From NCBI RefSeq assembly GCF_004115265.2, contig NC_046293.1:25864173-25928172 (forward strand): a stretch of DNA of 64,000 nucleotides, written 5' to 3'. The position numbers were made by a program, and so were the translations under genes. Position 1 is the first letter of the stretch. Each line of letters begins with the position of its first letter. Positions 12,013-23,742 of the stretch are shown here, piece by piece. The notes beneath the pieces are model-generated. The model was given only the letters and a program-made list of their open reading frames with translations. It had not been told where the DNA came from and made no database searches. Origin of the DNA: Rhinolophus ferrumequinum (taxonomy: Eukaryota; Chordata; Mammalia; Chiroptera; Rhinolophidae).

Positions 12013-15000
12013 CTGCATGTGGGGAGAAAAAAATAACAGATTTATTGCCACCTGCCTTGCGTAAGGATTTTAGCTTTGTCTTAAAATTTCAAATCAGTGA
12101 TGACTGTGGGAAAGAAAACCCAAGACAAGGGCAAGCCCCTGTGTGAGACGTTTGTGAAAGAGACTCTCAGGAATTCCCTCAAGTTTCTCTCTGGCAAGAA
12201 GAGGACATTGTGTGGAATGCTGCAATAATTTCACTAACAGATTCAGCAAAGTATAGGACACTCACAAGTGGGACATCAAAAAGAATAGGAATCTTACACA
12301 TGGGACATCAAAGGAGAACCATCCTCCCAGAGCCATGCGTAGCTGGGGTTCCTCTGAGACAACCCTGTCCAGAACGGGAAATTGGAATGGGCGCTGGCTT
12401 GCTTGATGAATTCCTGTGGGGAGTAACATTTCTGAGTTGTGGTGGCGTCAATGTAGTCGTTTCAGTAAGATTCACAAAACCAAAAGAACCCAAAGAGATC
12501 TCTTACACCCCTCAATGGTTACGCAGAAATGTTTACTGAAGCCTCCATAACTTGGCCATCAAAGGTCATGCATATAATTAGTGGCTCAGCTAAGCTACAA
12601 AACAGGTATTCTGACTCTCAAGAGTTCCTCTACAGACAACCTAAACCTGATTTATTTCCCTCTAAGCCAATATTCCAGCCTAATACACAGCCATAAAAAC
12701 TCACCAGGTCATCTGTGCTATTAATTTTCAGCATCTGGGCATCCAAAGACAAGCAGTTCTCTTGACTTCTTTCCCAATTAAATGAGCTGGAGGAAAAACG
12801 GTAACAGTGTTCTTCATGCCAGAGCCAGTCTTGCGGACAAGGACCTAGGAAGTGTAGCATGTCTAATGAGTGAATTATGCCTGAGTAAGACTATTTCTAG
12901 AATTCTTAGATCAATTCTTCCCTCAGGACTCTCACAGGTATACCACCTCTTCTTAATCAGAATGAAACCCAGACTCTGCAAATACTGCCATAGCCTCTGA
13001 GCATTTATTTTTCCAGTTTTTTGGAGAAAAAGAAAAAGCATTCTGATTTTAGTAAACTAAATTTAAAAGCAAAGCGGTTAAAAAGCATGGCTTGAGCTGG
13101 GATGTAATTTTAGAATCTGATCTATTTTTTAAAGTGAAGTTTGAAATAATGGAAGTTAGGGGAATGTTGACTTAATAGCCATTTGGCTATTATTTTATTA
13201 AAAAGATATGCTTATGTGTTTTAGAATGTCAGATCTTTAAATAATGGATTTAGACTTCACTAGCATGCCTCCTGATTTTAGACACATGTTGTATGTGTAG
13301 TAGCCACATGTGGGTCATGAGTACTTGAATTGTGTCAGGTCTGCATTAACTCGACACGCATCTGTTTGAAAATTTAGTATGAAAATGAGAAAGTAAAATA
13401 TCCCATTAATAATTTTCATGTTGATTAGTGTTGAAAAAATATTTCAAATATATTGGGTTAAATAAAATGTTATTAAAATTAACTTCATGCTTCTTTTTCA
13501 TTTTTAATGCTGCATATGCGGCAACTATATTTCTTTTGGACAGAGATGTTCTAGGCAGAACAGCATATTGATCCAAAGTGAGCATCTCAATTTCAATAAG
13601 ATTTCAGAAAATAGGGAGTTTTCAGTAGCAAAATTTCTAGGCAGTTCAAAAAACCAAACTGAGGGCTTAAGCAATAGGCAAAATATGCCAATGGCTATAT
13701 ATTTATGGATATTTTAAAGAACCCTCAAATCCTCCTGCTCATCATCATCATCTTCATCGTGATCACCTCTTCCGTGTGTTAGTAACACTTGGAATTTCTT
13801 TCATAAGAAACAGAGCCTTTCGGTCTATGTTACCATGTTTCCCCGAAAATAAGATCTAGCCGGATCATCAGCTCTAATGTGTCTTTTGGAGCAAAAATTA
13901 ACATAAGATTCCGTCTTATTTTACTATCATAACATAATATCAGGTCTTTAATATAATATAATGTAGTATAGTATAGTATAATATAATATAATATAATATA
14001 ACTTTATAATATAATATAATGTAATGTAATGTAATGTAATATAATATATTCTAATATAATACTGGGTCTTATATTAATTTTTGCTCCAAAACACATTAGA
14101 GCTGATTGTCTAGCTAGGTCTTATTTTCGGGGAAACACGGTATGACCAAAAATATAAAATAAAATCCTTGAGAAAGATAACATTTTAATTTGAATTTTTA
14201 TTGTGGCATAAAATCATTAGATAATTTTATAAGACTAGTACTTATCAGAGAGGAGAAAGTAGGAGGGTGCTGAACTGTGGAAGAAGAAAGTGAACGAGAA
14301 AGGGAATACAAAAAGCCAGGTTGAAAGCAATGAAAGCAAGTATTTACTTCTTAATTTTCCTAGTCCCATCATTTTATGAAAAAGGAAAGAATGTATTGGT
14401 TTTCGTGGACTAAAGGGCAGTCTAGGTAGGTTTTCCAAGCTATGACAAAGCGAGAAAAACAAATCTCAAAATATGATATTCAAACCACCTCTATTTATTT
14501 TAATTATTATTTTTACTTAACAAACACAAATATTGTTATGTGCCAAAACTGTTGACAATACTTTACATATATTAACTCATCTAATCCTCAAATGAATGCA
14601 AGATAAGTTGCATTCATTTTCTTTTTTTGACAGGTAGAGAAAATGGGAATTAGAACCTAGGCAGTCTAACTTTAGCATCTGTGTGTTTAATCCCTACATC
14701 ACATTACCTCCAAAACTCTGAGTTCTAGTTGATTGAGGAAATATTTCTTGGTGACCATCAAGACATTTTGATACAGAATCTTGGGATAAAGCTGGAATCT
14801 ACCATTTTAAACAAGTGACTTGGGTGATAATTTTGTACACTAAAGGTTGAGAACCACCACCAATTCCGAGGCTAACGGTAAAGTATGTTACTGTGAAGAC
14901 CCTGAGTCTTGAGTTTTCTAGCTGGATGACCTCAAGCAAACCACATATGGTAACTTCTCAGTCTCTCCCTCTTCATATATACACCAAGGACCACAGATTT

Positions 15001-18000
15001 GTTAGTAAGAAAGATAAAACTTGTCTCAAACTTGAGAAAACTGGCACTTTTTTCCATATGGTGTTTTATTTTTAATGTTTTTGAGAATCTTCTCAAACCT
15101 GCTTGACGAAAAGCAGTACTTTATTTGGTATCAATACTAATTGGCCTTTATCTGACACTGTCAAGGAATGGAACATGTTACATAGTATATCTGCCAGTGA
15201 AAAACATATCACTTACTACTTTTAATTAGTTATCCATGCCTAGCATTTCTGGGAGATGGTTCTGAAATGATATGCATTTAATTCCATACAACTGATAAAA
15301 ACAAAACTGTTTTATGGCCCCACCTGTGAAATAAACCATTGGCTGGTATGTAGCTATGTCTACTTATATAAACATTCTTATCCTGGATATACTATTCCAC
15401 TTATATTAGCAATTTAGAAAAACCCTGTAAATATTAAAAGGATTTATAAACTGTATAACTTTATACAAAATTGCTTATCATTATTATCATCATTTAACTT
15501 ATCTGAGTTTCAATTTTTTTCATCTATAAAATAAAGGGATTTGTGGTTATCTGTGAACTGTTAGTGTATAATATTTATTCAAAGAAGTTACATGGTTGAG
15601 ATTAAGTGAGCCATACAAAAAACTGGAGAAATTTCTGCTTATTAGTGATAGTTAGCTAGTAATGCTTAGAACAGGAGTCATTCATTATGAACAAGGAAGC
15701 AATGTACTCCATTTCACCTCTAACTCTCCTTATGACTAAAAGCATATGCCTGATTTAATTACACACTGTAGGAAAACTAAATAATACAGATAACATCTGT
15801 AATAACATCAGACTTCACATTACCCTCTCCTCTTATAGATGCTACTATTTCTACCTACCTCTTAGAGCATGAGTCCATTAGACAGCTGAGGTCAACTTAA
15901 TTCTTCTCACAATAAACTGACTTCCTGGGTCCCCCATATTTTTGTCTGATCAGAAGTATTTACCTAACACTTCCAAGCCAGTCTACCTTCATTTGATTCA
16001 ATTTAAATTGATGTAGTATACATCTAGAAATAGTGCTATAGAATAAAGCTAATGTAGAGGTAGATGTTCCAAGGACAAAGGAGACCCCTTCGGAAAAGAA
16101 ATTAATGATTAAGATACATTGGAATGGAAAGAGATAAGAACATCTATGGCAAGGGGTGAGGATGGGACGGTTATTCCAGAAAAAAGATCTCAAAACTAGA
16201 TTTTTTTTAAAAAAAGAAGGTGCTTATAAGGAAGGAAAACTTAAATCCACCAAAAGTGGGCTTAACTAAATCAGATGTCTCAAGAATTTGGCAGAGGATA
16301 GGGTTGGGATGACAGAAATAGAGAACTTCTGGTGTAGAACATTATAAAATGATGTTATAACATTATATAAATAATGATACCCATATCAGTATGCCAATTT
16401 TTGTGTCTAGAGATATTTCTAAAAAAGAGTTAAGATTAAACAGGGAAGTTTCCACTACCTCTCTTCACTCCTCCCTCCCCTATACCTGAAAAATTTGCTG
16501 CTTTCTTCAGAGCTTCTTGAAGATTCAGGTTCTGGTAATGGAGTTCCATTTGTTCTTTGGATTTCTCTTCCAGCTTCTGGGCAAGGGTTTCTATCATTTC
16601 CTTGAGTTCACTTTGTAACTCCTGGGAAGTTCTTTCCTCCTGCTTCTGGGCTAAACTCTGTCCCTCCCGTATATTTTCCTGGTGAGTCAGGTTTGCTTGC
16701 TGTTGCTTTAGAAGATCAGACACCTGGGATACTAAATCATAGTTGAATTAAGACTTCATTTCCAATCCCCAATAAAAATCCCTCTAATGGATTTTGAAGA
16801 AATCAAAGAACTGAATCAAATAATCTGACAACAGATAAACTGCTAACAGATAAACAGAAAATGACCCGTGTTTACTCAGAAATTATGGATTTGAAAGTGT
16901 TTTGGTGTTCCTGCAATATATTTTTTTTAATATTAGGAACTGTCACGGACACTTGTGATTAAAGTTATCAAGATTTTACTTGTTACTGAGAGTCACACAC
17001 AAGTTAAAAATAATCCCAAGCTAAGTATCAGTAACATAAATAAAATATAGATAAACTAAAATAGTCACCAACCGGACTCAGTGACTATTAGTAAGAATGT
17101 CATTAATGATTTTCTCTATTTGTGTTTTCATTCATCTGTGTCTCTGTGTCTCCTACCCTTTCAGACTTTCTAATTTTATTTAAGAACTGTGATTCTCACC
17201 ACTTTTTTGAGACACCCTCCCACAGAATTATTTTAAGTTACTCTGTCACAAGTCATAAGAGTCTCAAAACTTTTTCTTTTTTTTTTGTTTGGCCACAGCA
17301 CGTTTTAAGAAGGATGAAGATGCAATGAATGTTGTGAAATCAAGCAGGCAACAAATGTTAATGCTCAAATGTCTCTGTTCTAGAAGCTTGATGGTTCAAA
17401 TACGTAGCAAACACCTTGCCTTGAAGGCCAGATTTAACCGTGTTATAAAGTGATCAAAGCCTCAGAGAAAGACTCTCCAATAGTCACTAATCACTTCTCC
17501 CAATCATTAGGAAAGGGCTTAGTGTTTACCAATTGAATAAATAAATGGTTTGCGACCTTAAACAATTGAAAAACAAATAGCACTTTAAAGGCCTTAACCT
17601 GAATTCTAAATAGCAGAAATAACTCAGATCTACAACCTAAATACACAGGCTGTTTAAATAGACGATCAACACCATCTCTTCTCCTTGGCCACTCTCATCC
17701 TTCTTTTCACTTCTTTTACTCTCAGCATCCTCTCTTTCCTAAATGGCCATCCTATAAATTTGAAGTACATTTTGTTTTAAATATTTTATTTATTAAGACT
17801 GTATTTCTGGTTCTTAGCTTTAAATTGGTATTTAATCATCTCTATTAACTCAACTAAACTAAACAACATTTCCTTTACTCTTGGGTCTCTCAGGTGACCT
17901 TGTAATAAGCAACTTCAAATTAGTTTCTTCCTCATTATTCTAGGGATTACATAGGCTCTACCCATGAAGTTATGAAAACAAATCAAAACAAAAATCTACC

Positions 18001-18654
18001 ATTCATAATCTTCATTCTATGCCACAGTCAATCGAGAGACAAGCAAAATATACCCAGTCAGATTCCTACTCATTCTAAAAAGAGTTTGCTTAAAATGTGT
18101 CTAAATCAAGGTTGTTTATAGGTGTTCTGAAACCAATTCACAAACGATGTTCATTTCCACCCCCCTCCATCATTTCCCTGTGTCAGCACTTACATTGCAT
18201 TATCAGAATTATGATGGTCACCAGTAAACCCAGGCAAAGGATGCCCAGAGTCACAGCCACAGGGCACCAGCACCGAGAAGAAAGAAAATGAAGACCTAGA
18301 GTACCAGAGGACAGAATTAGACAAATAAGGTGGAGTAATCAAACAATTCTTTGGCTCTTGTCTGTACCTGGTATGTTGCATTACTTACTTCTATTCCTCC
18401 CAAGGACTATGCAAGTAATGCATTATCCATATTTACAGATGAAAAATATGGACAATTAAAGAATTTAAGTAATTTACACAATTGACATAATGTAAGGCCA
18501 GGATTCTATGCCAGATACTTGATTCTAAGTATCTGCTTCTAAAGTTTATACTTTGTCTACTCCCCACCACAACGACTCTTCAAGAAATTCTCAGTCCAAC
18601 TTGGTTGGATCAACTTCATCCACAGGGCAGAGAGCCTGATGTTTTTAATACAGT

Positions 18655-18694
<40 letters not shown>

Positions 18695-20929
18695 GGTGTT
18701 TTATAAGTAACATACCATAAATGAATGTCAGATGTCAAGCAAATACACTTTAGTCAGTTACTAAACTGAGATCGCCTCCAAAAATTACAATATAACTGTG
18801 TGCTATTCAACTTTTATTCCACTAAAATTGTATCTTGGAACTGGGGTTATTGACCAAAGAAAACTAAAAATGAGACCTCAACATTCACTTGACTCATATT
18901 AATGTCATGTTCTATACTTACACCATTTCTGGCCCTGTTGTTACAGAAAAAAATTCACCATTAATATAGAAGCAAATAATTATGTAGCTCTCAGGTGTAT
19001 GTATGTCTAATTATGTGTTCCACCACTTAAAAAACACAGATACTTTGGTTCAGCAGGAAAGCATCTCATATAATGTATCTGGATTCCTCATCTTGTAAGA
19101 AAAACAAATAAGGCACTGATAATGTTATCCTGTATATGCAAACGAGGAAACTGAAAAGTTCAGTGACTTCCTAAGTTCACATAGATGTTAAAATCCCAGC
19201 ATAGGTCTTTAATCCAATTGTTAGTAGCTGCATGACTTAGAACATTACATCACTCAATATCCAGTGTGAATGTATAACGATCTAAATCAATCAATGGTCA
19301 AAAATATTCACAGAATTCTTATGTCTCAAAAGCACTTCTGTTAGGCTCTGCAGGTGATACAAACAAAATAGAAATTTTGACAGGAAGGAATATGGTTCAT
19401 TTACTGATTCAAAGTTATTAAGCTCTTCGATGTGTGTGGCAAGTTGGCAGAGAAGAAGTGGAAGATATCTGTGTCTTGTGCCAAGAATTGCCTAATCCTA
19501 TCCTCCGGGGCAAATATCCGTGTAAATCTTTCAACCAACATTTCCCTTCGTCAGTATCTATATTCCGTAGAAGTAGATACTGTAGGCGATCAAGTATGTT
19601 CACCACATGAGTGATGAAACTCCTGAATTTTTAAAAGAAAGTCACAGGATCCGCACCTGTGCAGGAAAGGCACACACTCCCACTTTCTATAGGCCACACT
19701 TTGTTCTGTCTTCTTAGTAAGTAGAGATCATTCATCCAACCCCTACTCCTACTAGTAGTTTTCAAATCAAAAAGTAATTGGATTTTATGCAGCATGTGAC
19801 TATTCTAATCAGATTCTAAGGGAATTAAGTTCATAATTGTAGTAAAAGTCAGGCACTCAGTATTACTACATGAATAATAAATGAATGAATAAGCAAATGA
19901 CTATGGTTAACATGTAGGTCTACCCATAAATGCCAGTATTATTTTCATACCAAGTTAAGGTCATCAGATCAAATGTTAAATCATTCCATGTTCACACTTA
20001 CTTTTACTACTGACAGAAATTTCTGTTTTGCTTGTGGAAACATGACTTGGAATTTCTTTATCCAAATTCTTAACAACATTTGTATGACTTCCCCTCTTTA
20101 TATTTTGTTTCTTTCTCTCAGAATGAATGTAATATGAAAGTCAATTTATTCAGATTGTCAAATTGGGATTATGAATTAATTTATACTTAAGCAATTTAAC
20201 TTACTGTGCATATCAAATTAGAATTTTTCAAAGCAGTGGTATACAATAAAACATAATTTATGCTAAACCATACTGAATATTATTTAATCTGCTTAGGATA
20301 ATTCATAAAATATTATCTAGTTTTTGCAATATCTTGGACACCATTATAAAAGTTATCATTGTATACACTGGGTGAATTCAATATTTTCTGAACCTTCTGA
20401 TGGATTGGATTCTGGATAAATGGGAGTTTGAGATACAATCCTACCTCTACTACTTATAAGCTATATAAAAATGGATAATTCAGTTAAACCACCTGCTTCC
20501 AGCTAGTTTTCTAGAAAAGAGAGATAATAGCAGTCCTAATCACAAGGTGTGAAGAGTCAGAGAAATAATGAATGTAGTGAATAGCATAGAACATAGCCTA
20601 TAGTAAATGTTCAATAAAAGTTATTATCGTCTACTACATCATCATTCATACCAAGTTATTTCATTCTTCTTCTTCATCATCATTAACATTATATCCAACA
20701 TGATTTTCTTTTAAATAAAAGTTATTAATTCTATAATATTTTCCCATACTCATGTGTTTTGACTGTCTAATCCTATGTTCAGTTAACTTACATTTTTTAA
20801 TTAATCTAGGGAATCTGCCCATGTACACATTCACCCTTTCCTAGTACCTTTGGCTGTCTCTCCATTTGGCTTATGATCAGGTTGATCCTTCATAGTCTTG
20901 CTCTTGAGATCATCAAAAGTCTCTTCCAT
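11868..20929 (-). CDS. OLR1: OLR1 (LOX-1), lectin-like oxidised LDL receptor; six coding exons, complete
   Basis: Type II membrane scavenger receptor that binds oxidised LDL, apoptotic cells and other anionic ligands on endothelium and macrophages. Joining complement(20848..20929, 18194..18295, 16486..16731, 12705..12844, 12298..12413, 11868..12012) gives 831 nt, 276 codons plus stop, with every junction GT/AG and in phase; human has 273 residues. Domains: cytoplasmic tail about 1-38, membrane helix about 39-60, coiled neck about 61-141, C-type-lectin-like domain about 142-276. All six intradomain cysteines are present. The neck/lectin boundary reads NFSGPC where human has NCSAPC, so the cysteine equivalent to human Cys140 (interchain disulfide) is Phe142. 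The equivalents of Arg208 and Arg231 of the 'basic spine' are Gln, while Arg229 and Arg248 are kept. Two or three such changes are not decay: the frame is intact. Confidence 0.96.
12298..12413 (-). CDS. OLR1: OLR1 coding exon 5
   Basis: Acceptor CCCACAG, donor GTAAGA. Encodes [20 protein letters not shown], then [19 protein letters not shown]. The motifs WLWEDGS and FPFW are hallmarks of this lectin domain. Human GLSRRN is GLSQRN here (Arg208 to Gln). The His equivalent to human 226 is kept. Confidence 0.95.
12600..12704 (-). other. OLR1: OLR1 intron 4 (12414-12704)
   Basis: Short intron between exons 4 and 5; nothing else recognised in it. Confidence 0.6.
12705..12844 (-). CDS. OLR1: OLR1 coding exon 4
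   Basis: Acceptor TTCCTAG, donor GTGAGT. Encodes [20 protein letters not shown], then [19 protein letters not shown], then KINSTDDL. Cysteines equivalent to human 144, 155 and 172 and the dimer-core Trp150 are present. Confidence 0.95.
13833..14140 (+). mobile_element. Palindromic TA-target MITE, copy 1 (OLR1 intron 3)
   Basis: Long inverted repeat with arms of roughly 90 bases: left 'ccatgtttccccgaaaataa', right its complement ending '...ttcggggaaacacgg'. Flanked by TA duplications (13831-13832 and 14141-14142), so Tc1/mariner-type. The loop (about 13930-14065) is a degenerate ATAAT/GTAAT pentamer array. Confidence 0.9.
14525..14715 (-). repeat. MIR SINE
   Basis: Antisense MIR: 'attaactcatctaatcctca', a gapped 'caggtagagaaaatggg', and 'aacctaggcagtctaacttt'. 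Confidence 0.75.
14760..14865 (+). repeat. hAT (MER5/MER20-like) right end
   Basis: Ends 'aaaggttgagaaccacca', the right terminal repeat of MER5-like elements; the left part is unrecognisable. Confidence 0.45.
16486..16731 (-). CDS. OLR1: OLR1 coding exon 3 (neck)
   Basis: Encodes the heptad-rich neck: [15 protein letters not shown], then [20 protein letters not shown] and [21 protein letters not shown] glycosylation sequon NLT is kept. The exon ends AAT-TTT-TCA-G (N-F-S), where human reads N-C-S. Confidence 0.95.
16732..18193 (-). other. OLR1: OLR1 intron 2
   Basis: 1.46-kb AT-rich intron; nothing recognisable apart from the splice sites. Confidence 0.8.
18194..18295 (-). CDS. OLR1: OLR1 coding exon 2 (membrane anchor)
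   Basis: Acceptor ACTCTAG, donor GTAAGT. Encodes [20 protein letters not shown], then [13 protein letters not shown], the signal-anchor helix. It has Cys-Trp-Cys where human has Trp-Trp-Cys, one more juxtamembrane cysteine. Confidence 0.94.
18385..18545 (-). repeat. MIR SINE
   Basis: Antisense MIR: 'atccatatttacagatgaaa' then 'gaatttaagtaatttacaca' and 'aggccaggattctatgccag'. Confidence 0.65.
18657..18689 (+). repeat. (AC)n microsatellite
   Basis: About 16 AC units in OLR1 intron 1. Confidence 0.95.
19105..19250 (-). repeat. MIR SINE fragment
   Basis: Antisense MIR core: 'aaacgaggaaactgaaaagt', then 'gtgacttcctaagttcacat'. Confidence 0.55.
20405..20625 (+). repeat. MIR SINE
   Basis: Sense MIR: 'cctacctctactacttataa' (Gly-tRNA-unrelated core), an agagagataatag block, and the tail 'agtaaatgttcaataaaagt'. 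Confidence 0.65.
20848..20929 (-). CDS. OLR1: OLR1 coding exon 1 (cytoplasmic tail)
   Basis: ATG at 20929-20927 in a strong context (A at -3, G at +4). Encodes [20 protein letters not shown], then PNGETAK, and ends at donor GTACTA. Human starts MTFDDLK, so there are two extra residues here. The short tail retains the DDL sequence thought to act in sorting. Confidence 0.94.
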
Positions 20930-20933
20930 AGTC

Positions 20934-20942
20934 TCATTCCAT
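20934..20942 (-). promoter_or_regulatory. OLR1: Two-codon uORF just before the OLR1 start
   Basis: On the minus strand ATG-GAA-TGA (Met-Glu-stop) ends four bases before the OLR1 ATG. Its own context is weak (T at -3). If the leader includes it, initiation here could reduce or reset translation of OLR1. Confidence 0.5.
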
Positions 20943-21007
20943 GAATGAGAAAGTGAAGCAGTCAAGGACTTCTACAAAGTAAAAATGTGTGAGCTCTTGC
21001 TAGAGTG

Positions 21008-21042
21008 TTTAAATAGCTACTGCTATCTAATAGAATGACTCA
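21008..21042 (-). promoter_or_regulatory. OLR1: OLR1 core promoter: TATA-like box and AP-1 site
   Basis: On the minus strand TATTTAAA (21015-21008) sits 79 bases before the start codon, which leaves room for a leader of about 50 bases. Upstream is a consensus AP-1 element TGAGTCA (21042-21036). Human LOX-1 is strongly inducible and AP-1 control has been reported. The site here is seen; its activity is inferred. Confidence 0.65.
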
Positions 21043-21499
21043 GTCATTGGTAGGAGGAAGGAGAGGCTTTGCTTCATATTTACTGACGCAAATTCTTTGG
21101 TTATGTCTATTGCAGGTAGGGATGATTCTGACAGTATTTCAGGATATTTCACTAAATAATTTATGAAAAGGAAAGCTGTACTTTCCATGAGAGTTTGAAG
21201 AGAGGAATTTGTACACAATTTTCAGATAAGGAAGTGAAACTCAAAAGGATAAGTCACACTAAATTTGAGGGAATATATGCATTTAGACCAGATTATTTGA
21301 TTCCAATGTCTGTATTATTTGTTTATTTCACTGTAGCAGACTATCTCCATACTGTGCCTTTCAAAAGTTGCACATTTCCCTTTTTAATTTTGACTGTTTT
21401 AATTAGCAATAGACTTAGGAATTTTAGGGTTTAATCTCTAGCCACGGTGACCTAAGTAATTTTAGAACTTAATACGTGTTCTAATCATATAGGGGCCGT

Positions 21500-21745
21500 A
21501 TAGCATAGCAGCACAGAAAACTTTGGATCCAGATGGAGCTAGTTTCAAATCTTTCCTTTGCTAGTCCCTTGATCTATAATCTTGGGGAATTACTTGACAC
21601 TCTGAACCTACGTCTTTGTCTGTAAACTGAGACATTATACTGTCCACTTCATAATGTTAATATTGTTGTTACGGGACTCAAATGAGATATTCAGTAAAAA
21701 TGCTTAGCTTTGTACTTCAAACATAATAAGAACGCAATAAATGAT
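21500..21745 (+). repeat. MIR SINE
   Basis: Sense MIR from 'gtatagcatagcagcacaga' through 'tctgtaaactgagacattat' to 'aagaacgcaataaatgatag'. Lies upstream of the OLR1 promoter. Confidence 0.7.
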
Positions 21746-23044
21746 AGTTCTTAATATTCATAGTACTAACCAGTACAGTTGAATTGCCTGTCAAAGAATT
21801 TCATTCTATGTATGGTCGACTTGAGTCACAAAGATTCTTCAGTGGACTATATGTATTCATTGATAGAATTCGTACCTATTTTCCCTTCACAACTTACTAA
21901 CCATAAAATAAACATCTCTTTATAGTTATATATGCTTTTGGAAAAAAGTCCTTATCTATTAGAGATTTGTTCTGAAGTATTTATGGGAAAAATGATAGGC
22001 TATCTGGGATTAACTTTAACCTAAACCAGGAAAAAAAATAAAAGGAGACACATAAAATAACATTGGAGAAAATATAGAAATAAATAAAATACCTAGGATA
22101 GTAAACAAAAATTACCAATATTGACAACCTAATTAGGACTTTATTTCCTTCCTTCTCCTTAGGTTTGTTTTGTATTCTTTTTTTTCCGTGTAGAGTATCT
22201 GAGACCAAGTTGAAAATAGTTTATCGTCATTTAAAGTTTTACTCTATGACACGCTTCATACACAATAAAAGCTTAGCATGTAGCAAATATATCTTAGCCA
22301 GATCAGCTTGTAACTAAGCTTACCTTTATCCTTCAAGCCCCATCCCATTTCCATTGACTGTGCCAGGAAACAAAATTGGATCCATTTCTTAATTCAACAT
22401 GGTGACTTTCAGTTCACATAAATAAAATCTCAGGAAAGTTTTTAACAATGATTTAATAAATACTGAAATTATATCACAATGAAGAAGACACCTTATTCCC
22501 CACAATGACTCAGTTATTTCACATCAATACACTAGTAGGTTAAGATAAGACATACAAATACACTTGTTGATGAAATGGACATGACACATATTTCTTGTGT
22601 GCACATCACATCCTAGTAACTTTTATGGGTTGTCCTGAGAAGAAGTTTCTCAGAAGGAAGGATATATGTGACTATGTAGTTAAAACACCCAAAGATTCGC
22701 ACAGCACCAAGAACTATACTTTTTAGAGAATTGAACTAGATTGAACTAGCTCTCTCAGACTTTGGATATTCATCTCCACACTTCACCTACGAGTCCCAAG
22801 AGAGCATAATCACCCATTGTCCTTTGAGTCAACACTCACAGGAAGCCTACTAAGCAGTCCAGGACATGGTGATGAGTTCTGCAAATCCTATACTCCCTTC
22901 AAATACAATTTATTATTTTTTCTTTAAAATATCCTCTCTATTTAATATCTACAAGTAGGATTGACATCATCAATTTCTTTACTCTCCTCATTTTATATAC
23001 TCTGACAGTGCACCGTATTGATTTTCAATTCCATCAATATATTC
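21746..23044. other. Intergenic, OLR1 upstream region
   Basis: No gene or clear repeat seen. Any OLR1 enhancers could lie here but I cannot point to one. Confidence 0.4.
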
Positions 23045-23180
23045 CATCTCTTCAACTAAATTACAAGCTCTTTAAAAGCAAGGGTAGAACCCTTTCTATT
23101 AAGAACAGCTCATTTTTTCCTACACAGCACACCATGTAAATTGTGTAGTATTCTGCAAAGAGTGGGCAGTTGATCCTTGA
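23045..23180 (+). repeat. L2 3'-end fragment
   Basis: Degenerate L2 tail: 'attacaagctctttaaaagc' then 'aagggtagaaccc' and 'gcacaccatgtaaattgtg'. Confidence 0.5.
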
Positions 23181-23742
23181 GATTCTTAACTATAAAGACA
23201 ATGACAACATAAGCTGGATTTTTAAAATACAAAGAAATTTAGCAAAAACCTATCTCAATTCTTTTGAGGAAGTGGAACTAAAGCCCAAATCACTTAACTG
23301 GTTTGCTGAATATCTCTTTTCTGCCTGATGTCAGACCAAGAACTCAGCTCATTGTTCTTTCAATTATGTCAATTAATACGACACATAGGAGACATCCAAG
23401 ACATTATAAATTCAGTATGAATATCTTTCGAAGGATTCAGTAGGAGACTTCTCAGATCACTAAGGCAGACTATCCACTTCATAGTAGACTTTAAAAATAC
23501 AGTGTGAGGTAGGGAACATCCACACCAGGGTCACCCTCACATTTTTTCTTGACTTCCTTCAAACCAAAAGCTCATATTGAGGAGCCACAACATGGAGAGT
23601 TTGAAAGTGAGATCACTCACCATCTTCTGAGTGATCTCGCTCCTCTGCACAGCTTGTTTTGCCTTTCACTATTCAAGCTGGATAGAAACAAATGGTTTCC
23701 TTTCTTTTTTTATTGTGGTAAACTTAATATAAAATTTTTACC

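Larger units (their letters stand above)
12845..16485 (-). other. OLR1: OLR1 intron 3
   Basis: 3.6-kb intron. Besides the MITE, MIR and hAT fragment listed separately, I see no exon or repeat I can name. Confidence 0.8.
18296..20847 (-). other. OLR1: OLR1 intron 1
   Basis: 2.55-kb intron holding three MIRs and a CA microsatellite, listed separately; otherwise featureless. Confidence 0.8.

Noticed and set aside
12210-12539. 109-codon plus-strand open frame
   Set aside because: Antisense of OLR1 exon 5, which has correct splice sites and a clear lectin-domain match on the minus strand.
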